Below are positions 17,815 to 24,549 of a stretch of DNA of 37,999 nt, piece after piece. Source of the DNA: a virus; IMG/VR virus record IMGVR_UViG_3300042397_003072, positions 1 to 37,999 of that record; one strand, written 5' to 3'. The translations under genes were made by a program, and so were the position numbers. How positions within the stretch are numbered: the stretch's first letter is position 1; each line of letters begins with the position of its first letter. A model generated the notes under the pieces. That model worked only from the letters and a program-made list of their open reading frames with translations. It was not told where the DNA came from and made no database searches.

Positions 17815-19279
17815 TACTTCTCCAGTTAGACAGATACGAACACTGCCGTGTTATTAATTCAGCTTCAATCATCAATTGAGAATATTCTCTAAATACTGAT
17901 TCCAATAGATTCTTTCTTTTATAGCATAGTTGTTCTTTTAGAAAATCAAAATTAATTATCTTATTGCCTTGTAGAACTACTGCATAATTTTCAAAAGAAT
18001 ACACTGGAAAATCATCTGAAAATACACCCGATTTCCAATTTGAAATTTTAGCGTTGAGGCTATCTGATAATTTTCGACTTTGCATATCTAGCCAAAAATT
18101 AGAATCTTTTCTTGAAGTTACATAATGTAAATTTATAAAATCTTTAATATCTGTAATTATACCCTGATATTTCTCGTTATGTAAAAATTTAGCATTACTG
18201 TCTTCAGATAGGTTTGGATTCCAATATTCGGAAAGCAGTTTAAGTTGCAGTCCTATCAGCGTATGTCCGGGACTGCCTAATGGTTCGAGGAATCCTGTGC
18301 TCAATCCTATACCGATAACATTTTTCTCCCAAGGATGTAAACTTAAAGAAGGATCCCAAGACATTGATGCAACAGGAGTTATGTTTTTTTTAAAAGTTTG
18401 ATTTATTTCGTCTACTGCTTGATCTGCAGTAATATACGAATTATTATAAACATATCCTCGACCAGATCTGTGATGCAGACTAACATCAAAAGACCAGCCT
18501 GCTTTTAATGCAGTCATTTCAGTATACGGTAGTTCGCTGCTTTCGTCCCACCACGCTATCACAGAATGAACTGGCATTTCACTTTTACAGTCTTCGAACT
18601 GTTGATTTAATGTGTTCTTTAACAGCAATTGTGCAAATCCGGAACAGTCAAAAAACCAATCTGAAGTCAGTTCAGTATTATCTTCTAAGATTAATGATTT
18701 TATTGAACCACTATTTTTCAAATTTGCATTAACAAATTTCTTTTCTATAAGACCAATTCCTTGAGATACTCCTAATTTTTTTAAATAGGCAGCATTTTTT
18801 CTAGAATCAAAATGCCACATGGGAGATACCACAGCAGTCTCATTATTAATGAACGGAGTTTTCTTATCTTTAATTAACTTTGTCGAAACAGACAGATCAC
18901 TAACTGACAAATTTAAAGCCAGGCATCCTGCAATTAAATCATTTTTATTTCCGAATTCCGGATAATTGCAATTGTATCGATTTAGATATCTAGAAAATAA
19001 CGGCTGTGTAAAAAAGCTGTGATCTCCAGACCAATTTACAAATTTACCTCCAAGTTTAGGAAATGCACCTACTTCGTTAGTCCACTCTGGTATCGGAACA
19101 TTCAAAAATTCTAGAAGATTAATAAACGGAACAGTGCAGCTTTCTCCTGCAATTATCGGTTGGGAATTAGGATCTTCGATTACTGCGATCTCTAGATTAT
19201 CCCAATTTTTTTTTAGGAATAATGCTGTTAACCATCCTGCTGACCCACCACCTAATATAGCTATTTTTTTCCGAACCAT
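17807..19279 (-). CDS. Divergent tryptophan-halogenase-like flavoprotein C
   Basis: 490 residues. The fold markers are present: GGGSAG at 10-15, an AGES segment at 44-47, and K75 in GAFPKLGGKFVNW, which lines up with PrnA Lys79. Two halogenase hallmarks are lost. WxWxIP is replaced by WSFDVS (262-267), and the catalytic Glu in EPLES is Gly335 (FLEPLGSPGH). The FAD site therefore looks intact but classical halogenation is doubtful. It may be an altered halogenase, a monooxygenase or a non-catalytic partner. It overlaps the upstream unknown gene by 19 bases and halogenase B by 8, so all three would be produced together. Confidence 0.85.
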   Translation of the reverse strand: MVRKKIAILGGGSAGWLTALFLKKNWDNLEIAVIEDPNSQPIIAGESCTVPFINLLEFLNVPIPEWTNEVGAFPKLGGKFVNWSGDHSFFTQPLFSRYLNRYNCNYPEFGNKNDLIAGCLALNLSVSDLSVSTKLIKDKKTPFINNETAVVSPMWHFDSRKNAAYLKKLGVSQGIGLIEKKFVNANLKNSGSIKSLILEDNTELTSDWFFDCSGFAQLLLKNTLNQQFEDCKSEMPVHSVIAWWDESSELPYTEMTALKAGWSFDVSLHHRSGRGYVYNNSYITADQAVDEINQTFKKNITPVASMSWDPSLSLHPWEKNVIGIGLSTGFLEPLGSPGHTLIGLQLKLLSEYWNPNLSEDSNAKFLHNEKYQGIITDIKDFINLHYVTSRKDSNFWLDMQSRKLSDSLNAKISNWKSGVFSDDFPVYSFENYAVVLQGNKIINFDFLKEQLCYKRKNLLESVFREYSQLMIEAELITRQCSYLSNWRSSD

Positions 19280-19971
19280 GTGCTTGGCCTTAGTTTATTA
19301 AATGAATTGTGTATTTTCCAACTGATCTTAGGAATATAATGTTTGAGAGTCAGACTGCTATTCACAGCATGTTCTAATTGCTCAGTGCGATCAATTTCAA
19401 CCAATTTTATTTTATCTTTAATTCCCGGAGTACGAAATTTTACGTATGCCAACGGTTGTCCCCTAGAAATTTTAATCTCAGGTTCCAACATTTCAAATGT
19501 TGTCACAAATGGTCTGTACCAATTCCCTATATTATAGCTACCGGGGATTGCTCTCCAGGATTTATCAATGTCATTAAAAGGTGGTATCACTTCTATGAAA
19601 ACATCATGATCACTAACAAATACAAAACTATTACTAAGTGCTACTATAGGGTTACCGGTATCGGGATCAAAATCACCCCAATGTAGTCTTACAAACGAGT
19701 TGTGACACTCGTGAGTAAGATCACTGTGTAATACTTTATTAGTGCTATCCCATCGCAATGTCACATCTACAGTGTTTCTTATTACATAAAATTGGTTGAC
19801 ATAATTTGTAAATGCAGGACATTGATTATATTTAGATACACTGTCTTCCCAGGTAGATAATTTTTCTAACTCGTAATGAGCAAGGTCTAGCCACCCATAA
19901 TAGTTAAGTGCATTATTGGTGGTATTATGAGTTTTTTCACCCCAGGCGCAATACCCGACTTTAATTTCCAT
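19261..19971 (-). CDS. Unknown protein paired with halogenase C (same family as 13312-14070)
   Basis: 236 residues, no signal peptide or membrane span. It shares the CP...YVI (C51-P52) and IP...ISRGQPLAYVKFRTP landmarks with the protein at 13312-14070, at similar spacing. Here the gene precedes its halogenase (C) and overlaps it by 19 bases, whereas the other copy follows halogenase A. The centre is rich in His, Asp and Trp (HSDLTHECHNSFVRLHWGD, near residue 83), which could suggest a metal or ligand site, but I see no recognised catalytic motif. Physical linkage to halogenases in both copies is the only functional clue. Confidence 0.6.
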   Translation of the reverse strand: MEIKVGYCAWGEKTHNTTNNALNYYGWLDLAHYELEKLSTWEDSVSKYNQCPAFTNYVNQFYVIRNTVDVTLRWDSTNKVLHSDLTHECHNSFVRLHWGDFDPDTGNPIVALSNSFVFVSDHDVFIEVIPPFNDIDKSWRAIPGSYNIGNWYRPFVTTFEMLEPEIKISRGQPLAYVKFRTPGIKDKIKLVEIDRTEQLEHAVNSSLTLKHYIPKISWKIHNSFNKLRPSTWFGKK

Positions 19972-20176
19972 AATACGACGACCAAAATCCCTGCGGACAG
20001 GCGCCCATTTTTAGTCTTGCCCGAGCAGTGTAAGGCTCATTTATAATTTTGCATATCTGTGTGCCTTCCTGTCTTGCATAACATGTATCACAAATTTCTA
20101 ATCTTTCTGTATACTTGGATATTGGAACTAACAGCACCTTTTCATTATGATGCATCACTCTTGGTTTATTTTTCAT
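19961..20176 (-). CDS. Small zinc-ribbon-like protein
   Basis: 71 residues with four cysteines at 29, 32, 42 and 60, in the order CDTC ... C ... ACPQGFW. The CxxC...C...CPxGxW layout resembles small proteins of T4-like phages with a presumed single zinc site. It overlaps both neighbouring genes (the unknown protein by 11 bases, the oxygenase by 11). No function can be assigned. It could be a scaffold or regulator for the island. It is not a good candidate for a modified precursor peptide, because it lacks a leader/core layout. Confidence 0.55.
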   Translation of the reverse strand: MKNKPRVMHHNEKVLLVPISKYTERLEICDTCYARQEGTQICKIINEPYTARARLKMGACPQGFWSSYYGN

Positions 20177-20894
20177 TGGTTAAATTTTCCTTAAGGTTTC
20201 GTATAATAAATTCAAGATTAAGTATTTTATTATACAAATGTTCAACCTCACTCACGTCATGGCTGACAGTTATATTAGGATACTCTACATTGGATGACAG
20301 ATAGTTTCCGGAATATCCTATATTGAAAGATATTACAATCCTATCCTCCCCTGAAAAATTTTCACCTGTTTTGTGTCTTAGGTATCCTGGGAAAAAAATC
20401 ATATCACCCGTACTTACTTTTACTGCGGTTTCTATTTTTTCTTCTATACAACGAGAAAACGGAATATTAGTAATGCCGTATTCTGCTGGATTAGTGAGTA
20501 TGAGATCACCGCAGTTCTTTTCAGCCTTTAGATAAAAAGTTGCTACCATAGGCATAAGACTGTGCGAATGCTGAACAGTAAAAGAACCAGATTTGTGTAT
20601 ATTTGTCCAACATTGATCTATCCGTGGGCTGAGTCTTTCGTCTATGTCTAAAATTTTCCAATACATCTTTGAATGCAACAATACAAGATTGCACAATTCT
20701 TGCAGATAGTTCGAAGTGTGTAGTTGGTTGTTTGTTGCGTAAGTGCTTTTTCCACCATTTTTTTCTAATGATGACAATTCTGCAGATGCAACATTCAAGT
20801 TTTCTCTGACGACTTTCTCTACATCGTTGATGTTCTCCAGATCATCAATGATGTTAATTTTGTAAATCGGAGTCGAAAACAAATTATGAATCAT
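20166..20894 (-). CDS. 2OG-Fe(II) oxygenase-like protein (HSH type) with a C-terminal helix
   Basis: I chose the ATG at 20894 (MIHNLFSTPIYKINI), typical of PF13759-like proteins, over a GTG four codons earlier. Numbering from the ATG, the motif VQHSH puts metal-site His at about 109 and 111, the distal His is in FFPGYLRHKT (about 174), and Arg in GEDRIVISFN (about 185) is in place to bind 2OG. After the oxygenase core come about 45 extra residues ending in a helix with heptad-like leucines and isoleucines (VEHLYNKILNLEFIIRNLKE), a possible coiled coil for oligomerisation. It is a paralogue of 12725-13315. Substrate unknown. Confidence 0.75.
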   Translation of the reverse strand: MIHNLFSTPIYKINIIDDLENINDVEKVVRENLNVASAELSSLEKNGGKSTYATNNQLHTSNYLQELCNLVLLHSKMYWKILDIDERLSPRIDQCWTNIHKSGSFTVQHSHSLMPMVATFYLKAEKNCGDLILTNPAEYGITNIPFSRCIEEKIETAVKVSTGDMIFFPGYLRHKTGENFSGEDRIVISFNIGYSGNYLSSNVEYPNITVSHDVSEVEHLYNKILNLEFIIRNLKENLTNEK

Positions 20895-21501
20895 CGCGGG
20901 TGTCACTGATTAACTTTTGTTGAGTCAAATACCATTTTTTACTCACAAACGTTTTGTATGAGATATATTTTCGTAATTTTTTACAATCCCGTGTGGGTCC
21001 AAGCCCTCGGTGGGGAATATTGCTGTCAAAAACTAAACAGGTATTAGGCAACGGGTAATAGGTTGCAATAACATTTCCGCTGTCATCGAAGAATTGAAAT
21101 TCTCCTCCCCATTCTGGATTCCACTCTCGGTTCGGAAAATAACAAATAGTCATAAACCCATCGCCCATGTCATTGAAATCTACATCTTTGTCTGTGTGAA
21201 TTCCGCCATCTAAGCCAAATGTTTTTCCTCCTGCAATCGCATGATACATTTTAAACTGATAATCAATAGTCTCAGGACAGATTTCGTGTAATTTATTTTG
21301 TATTTCATAGAATGCCACTTCACTGATCAAATGATGCAGAGAAAAATCAGATTGCCAAAACACAGTGGCGTCTTCATCCCAGAGCTCCGGATTGGTTACT
21401 CTGCCAAACTGCCATACTGGTTTATCTAATTCTGCACACACGTTTACAAATGTATCGGCTCGCAATACATTGGTAAGATAAAAAATTTCTTTAGATTTCA
21501 T
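20884..21501 (-). CDS. 2OG-Fe(II) oxygenase, prolyl-4-hydroxylase-like (HxD type)
   Basis: 205 residues. The site is classical: HTD at 102-104 (in GGIHTDKD), a GGEFQFFDD strand, distal H164 in FDSNIPHRGLGP, and R177 in KKLRKYISYKTF. The strand order WGGEFQFF...FDSNIPHRG is typical of hydroxylases acting on sugar nucleotides or on protein or peptide side chains. A consensus late promoter (21523-21530) and a purine-rich GAGAG ribosome site precede it, so this gene can begin a second transcript of the island. Its end overlaps the next oxygenase by 11 bases. Confidence 0.8.
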   Translation of the reverse strand: MKSKEIFYLTNVLRADTFVNVCAELDKPVWQFGRVTNPELWDEDATVFWQSDFSLHHLISEVAFYEIQNKLHEICPETIDYQFKMYHAIAGGKTFGLDGGIHTDKDVDFNDMGDGFMTICYFPNREWNPEWGGEFQFFDDSGNVIATYYPLPNTCLVFDSNIPHRGLGPTRDCKKLRKYISYKTFVSKKWYLTQQKLISDTRDDS

Positions 21502-21517
21502 GGTGTCTCTCGTTAAG

Positions 21518-22132
21518 TTAGCTATTTATAGGACCTGTCTTGCCCTGTTTAAATAATTCGTCACTCCATTCTGGATAATTCCATTGCTCTGCTTGAATAT
21601 TGGTAAGCAACTGCTCTCTCTGATCAAATTTTAAAAACTCAAAATCTCCACCTTTTTTAACATAATGAAAAAACAGTTGGTGTTGAAAATCTTGCCCGCT
21701 CATGGGATGTCTTAGGTGACTAACTTTGCTGCCTTCATAGATCAATGCATCCCCTATATCCAATAAAAATTCCATAAAATTTTCTTGGCCTTGAAGATAG
21801 ATAGGCCATATAAATTTTTCGTAATCCAATGTTACGGTTAGGCTTATTTCTGCACCCGGCCTATCAAAATGTGGCAACAGATAATCGTTTTCTTGATATA
21901 TGCGACCGTAGGTATATACAGGATACAATTCACAGCCTACAACTTTCTCTACTTTTGGTAAAAGAGATATTAGCTGTTCATTAAATATTCCGTACCAAGC
22001 TGGACTTAGCTTGCATTGAGTATCTGGACTTCTGTAAATACCTTTTTGCAACAGATCTTCCATCTTTCTTGCCATTGAAAAACATTCTTCAGTTGATAAA
22101 AACGCTTTTTCTAATTTGTATAATGAAAACAT
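21518..22132 (-). CDS. 2OG-Fe(II) oxygenase-like protein (HxD, Gln in place of Arg)
   Basis: The ATG at 22132 is preferred to a GTG one codon earlier; 204 residues. The metal-site motif LLPHFDRPGAEIS gives H88 and D90. The distal region GDALIYEGSKVSHLRHPMSG gives H139, followed by QHQLFFHYV, where a Gln (Q152) takes the place of the usual 2OG-binding Arg. This layout (GD.L.Y.G...H.R.P..G....Q.F.HY) is one I associate with a family in marine phages. The co-substrate mode is therefore uncertain even though the Fe ligands are intact. It is 10 bases from the upstream gene. Substrate unknown. Confidence 0.7.
   Translation of the reverse strand: MFSLYKLEKAFLSTEECFSMARKMEDLLQKGIYRSPDTQCKLSPAWYGIFNEQLISLLPKVEKVVGCELYPVYTYGRIYQENDYLLPHFDRPGAEISLTVTLDYEKFIWPIYLQGQENFMEFLLDIGDALIYEGSKVSHLRHPMSGQDFQHQLFFHYVKKGGDFEFLKFDQREQLLTNIQAEQWNYPEWSDELFKQGKTGPINS
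21523..21530 (-). promoter_or_regulatory. T4-like late promoter inside the island
   Basis: On the minus strand this reads TATAAATA, a perfect late -10 element. The predicted start is at about 21517, giving a 16-base leader with GAGAG before the ATG at 21501. It lies within the last codons of the upstream gene, so it would boost the 12 downstream genes, including all three halogenases. Confidence 0.7.
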
Positions 22133-22142
22133 CACTGGTTAA

Positions 22143-22703
22143 TTATAGGTTAATTTTTGAATTAGTTGCAGCTACATAATTAATCACTAGTCTTCTATCG
22201 AAGATACTTGGAGATGAACTGGCATGTAACAAGTTAGAAGCAAATATCACACATTGATTTTTTTTAGGATGTATTTTATCCAAACAATTTCCGTCTTTAT
22301 CAAAAAAATAAGTAGGACCATCGGAGTCATTAACATAATAAATTAATGAAATCATGTTATCTGCTGTGTCGTCAACATGCGGAGGATGGTGTTTGTAATC
22401 AGTTGAATTATTTTTTAACAACTGATTTACTTTGATCCTTCTGTAATTTAATACATGTATGTTTAAATCAGAGAATATTTTATTAGACAGATTTACTACC
22501 ATTTGAGTATACGGCGAGTCATAGCGTCCGTTATCCATTATCGGGTGCACTAATTGAAATGTATCGTAGACCGGTTGAGATGCGGATGCGTGTTCATTGC
22601 CGAATGTAGTTGGAGCGTACCACCAACTGGTAAATTTATCTAAAAAAATACTTTCTATTTCGTTCGCTTGATAATGACTTACACAATTTTCTATAATTTT
22701 CAT
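22143..22703 (-). CDS. 2OG-Fe(II) oxygenase (HxD type)
   Basis: The frame is open upstream, but the start is placed at the ATG at 22703 (MKIIENCVSHYQ), 5 bases after the upstream gene; 186 residues. Fe ligands are H109 and D111 in HHPPHVDDTADNM, the distal His is H160 in FASNLLHASSS, and R171 in DRRLVINYV binds 2OG. The strand after the HxD (SLIYYVNDSDG) and the ending resemble the oxygenase at 11513-12109 (LNVLYYVCDADG, SRIVVNF), so the two are paralogues placed near opposite ends of the island. Confidence 0.8.
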   Translation of the reverse strand: MKIIENCVSHYQANEIESIFLDKFTSWWYAPTTFGNEHASASQPVYDTFQLVHPIMDNGRYDSPYTQMVVNLSNKIFSDLNIHVLNYRRIKVNQLLKNNSTDYKHHPPHVDDTADNMISLIYYVNDSDGPTYFFDKDGNCLDKIHPKKNQCVIFASNLLHASSSPSIFDRRLVINYVAATNSKINL

Positions 22704-22707
22704 AATA

Positions 22708-23319
22708 TTAATCCAACGATATCGCAAGGTTAAATGGTATACTAATCTTATTGGCATCTTGATTATGACTGTTATACCCATGATACACATTGGATTTGAA
22801 CATGATTAGTCTGCCCGGTATGCAATCATATTTCATCATTGAGTAATTTGAATAATTGTCCACTGGAGGTTTTAGGGGAAAATATGCATCTCGATAAGGA
22901 GATCCAAATTCTAAACTGCTATTTGCTGGCGCATCAACATAAAACACTCCGCTAAGAAAAGCTCGACCGGTAGTGCTGTGAATATGCTGTGCATGGTAAT
23001 CATGTTTTCCTATCACATTTACCCACATGTTCAAAAAGTTAACATTGGACGGTAGAATTCCCGGAAAACCTAAAAAATTTAAAAATCCCACAGCCTGATC
23101 TATGATTTGTTCAGATAAATTTCTAAAACTTTCTAAATTATAAAGGTGACCGTAGGTTTGGTGCCAAAAACTTGTTTGTAAAGAACTCTCCCCAAACGGA
23201 TGTGGCACATTTTCTAATTCGTTGATTATTTTCATGCATTGTGATTTATATCCATCGAGGCTATCTAACAGATTGTTGTCGCTGTAATAAACAGTAGTGG
23301 GAAATAAGTTATCTATCAT
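22708..23319 (-). CDS. 2OG-Fe(II) oxygenase-like protein (HIH type)
   Basis: The start is placed at the ATG at 23319 (MIDNLFPTTVYY), which overlaps the upstream stop as ATGA; 203 residues. It has the PF13759-like pattern MWVNVIGKHDYHAQHIHS (H112 and H114) followed by LSGVFYV, then PGRLIMFKSNVYHGYN (H180). At the 2OG-binding position there is a Lys (K191, in NKISIPFN) instead of Arg. The N-terminal half contains SFWHQTYGHLYNL, a shared feature of this subfamily. Coupled translation with the upstream oxygenase is likely. Confidence 0.75.
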   Translation of the reverse strand: MIDNLFPTTVYYSDNNLLDSLDGYKSQCMKIINELENVPHPFGESSLQTSFWHQTYGHLYNLESFRNLSEQIIDQAVGFLNFLGFPGILPSNVNFLNMWVNVIGKHDYHAQHIHSTTGRAFLSGVFYVDAPANSSLEFGSPYRDAYFPLKPPVDNYSNYSMMKYDCIPGRLIMFKSNVYHGYNSHNQDANKISIPFNLAISLD

Positions 23320-23900
23320 CTGAATCTCGGACCGTTGACCCATGTCACAAGACTTTTTCTTGTGCCGGCTGTGATTGGTTTTACTTCATGAATTACAAAA
23401 CTTGGAAATACAATTACTGTGCCAGCCTGTTTAGGGGCAACTGTGCATTCTGAAAGTGTATTTCTATAAAATGTTAGATCTCCTCCTTGGTATTCGTCTG
23501 GACTAGATAGCTGAATAGAAACACTGAGTTTTCTAAATAGATTAAATTTGTACCCGTCGTCAGAATGACTTGTGTAAAAATCCTTGTGTTCAGAATTATA
23601 TTCTGTATATTGTAAATCTTCCATTTCTGTTAAATCGTATTTGTAAAACTGTGAGTTCAAAGAATTAACAATGTCAGCTAGCTTGCGAAACAATTTAGAA
23701 GATGTGTCATCAATCGGTATCCATGATAGTTTGCAGTTGCGCACAGATTTATTGGCTACTCCATTTTCTAGTTCTCCGTTGCCCAATACTAATCGTTGTC
23801 CGATATCGATAATTTCTTGTACTTCAGTTTGGTCAAAACAGTTAGTAGCATAAGCAAACGCTTCGTTCGTGTAATTAAAATCTTTCATTAACCAGGACAT
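23316..23900 (-). CDS. PKHD-type prolyl-4-hydroxylase-like 2OG oxygenase (HxD)
   Basis: 194 residues. This is the most canonical hydroxylase of the set: HSD at 112-114 (TSHSDDGYKF), the YQGGDLTF strand (137-144), then GTVIVFPSFVIHEVKP with H171 and R181 in GTRKSLVTWVNGP. The same motif string occurs in PiuC/YbiX-type PKHD hydroxylases and in prolyl-4-hydroxylase alpha-like domains. The start at 23900 overlaps the upstream gene by 13 bases; an ATG at 23888 (TAATG junction) is an alternative. Proline in proteins is a plausible substrate class for this family. Confidence 0.85.
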   Translation of the reverse strand: MSWLMKDFNYTNEAFAYATNCFDQTEVQEIIDIGQRLVLGNGELENGVANKSVRNCKLSWIPIDDTSSKLFRKLADIVNSLNSQFYKYDLTEMEDLQYTEYNSEHKDFYTSHSDDGYKFNLFRKLSVSIQLSSPDEYQGGDLTFYRNTLSECTVAPKQAGTVIVFPSFVIHEVKPITAGTRKSLVTWVNGPRFR

Positions 23901-24457
23901 CTAACTATCTCCGTATCAAAGCTCACCGCATATTTTATTTCGTTGGTATTTTCACTGTAATGTTCTACCCAACTTGGAAAAAGAATCAGCATATTTTCTT
24001 GTATAGGAATAGCGTATTCTTGTAAATTAAATTCGTTGGTCTTTTCAGTGATTTCGTTAATTTTAAATGGTCCGCAAGGATTGCGGATTTTTAAAAAAAC
24101 ATTGTCCCCTTTGATCAACGGATAGTAAACACCACTAATTACACTCATTTCGTGTTTGTGTGGACGGATTTCTCCTCCTTTGATGTAGATGTTACACCAA
24201 CTATATGAGATAGTAGCTGCTTTGATTCCGTAATCATGCACAAACTTATCAACTTCATCTTGAAAAACTTGCTTGAACTGTGGATTTCTATCTAAAAAAG
24301 AGCTGCTGAGAGATCGATGCCCTTTTTTGATCAGCTGATTTGTATTGAGTTTTTCTTGATCAATCTGGTGTATCAAGAGATCAATGCTACGCTGGCACAC
24401 AGATTCAAGTGAAATTATCTTAACAGGAATAGGAAAAATATTTAAAAGTTGTTCCAT
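23888..24457 (-). CDS. 2OG-Fe(II) oxygenase-like protein (HKH type), first gene of the island
   Basis: The start is at the ATG at 24457 (MEQLLNIFPIPV), not at the upstream end of the open frame, because the late promoter at 24483-24489 predicts a transcript starting near 24477. It has 189 residues. Motifs are WCNIYIKGGEIRPHKHEMS (H100 and H102) with VISGVYYP, then LILFPSWVEHYSEN (H166), and Lys (K175) in place of the usual Arg. It belongs with the PF13759-like group. As the first gene of the island it is divergent from the fibre gene at 24550, with 92 bases between the two start codons. Confidence 0.75.
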   Translation of the reverse strand: MEQLLNIFPIPVKIISLESVCQRSIDLLIHQIDQEKLNTNQLIKKGHRSLSSSFLDRNPQFKQVFQDEVDKFVHDYGIKAATISYSWCNIYIKGGEIRPHKHEMSVISGVYYPLIKGDNVFLKIRNPCGPFKINEITEKTNEFNLQEYAIPIQENMLILFPSWVEHYSENTNEIKYAVSFDTEIVRCPG

Positions 24458-24482
24458 TTTGTAATGGTAAAGTGATAATGAA

Positions 24483-24489
24483 TATTTAT
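24483..24489 (-). promoter_or_regulatory. Late promoter heading the halogenase/oxygenase island
   Basis: Reads ATAAATA on the minus strand. The predicted start is about 24477, leaving a 20-base leader to the ATG at 24457 with no clear Shine-Dalgarno. It is divergent from the late promoter at 24537-24544. Confidence 0.65.
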
Positions 24490-24536
24490 TGTTGTTTTTT
24501 TTAAAAAGTTTAAGACTGAGTCCTACGTAACACATG

Positions 24537-24544
24537 TATAAATA
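24537..24544 (+). promoter_or_regulatory. Late promoter, predicted leaderless
   Basis: TATAAATA is a perfect match to the T4-like late element. Five bases separate its last A from 24550, so the predicted first transcribed base is the A of the fibre start codon. Confidence 0.75.
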
Positions 24545-24549
24545 CTAGT

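Noticed and set aside
11513-24457. A ribosomally made, modified peptide (RiPP) or antibiotic cluster
   Set aside because: No precursor-like small peptide, leader peptidase, transporter, cyclase or peptide synthetase gene is visible. The only small gene is zinc-ribbon-like.
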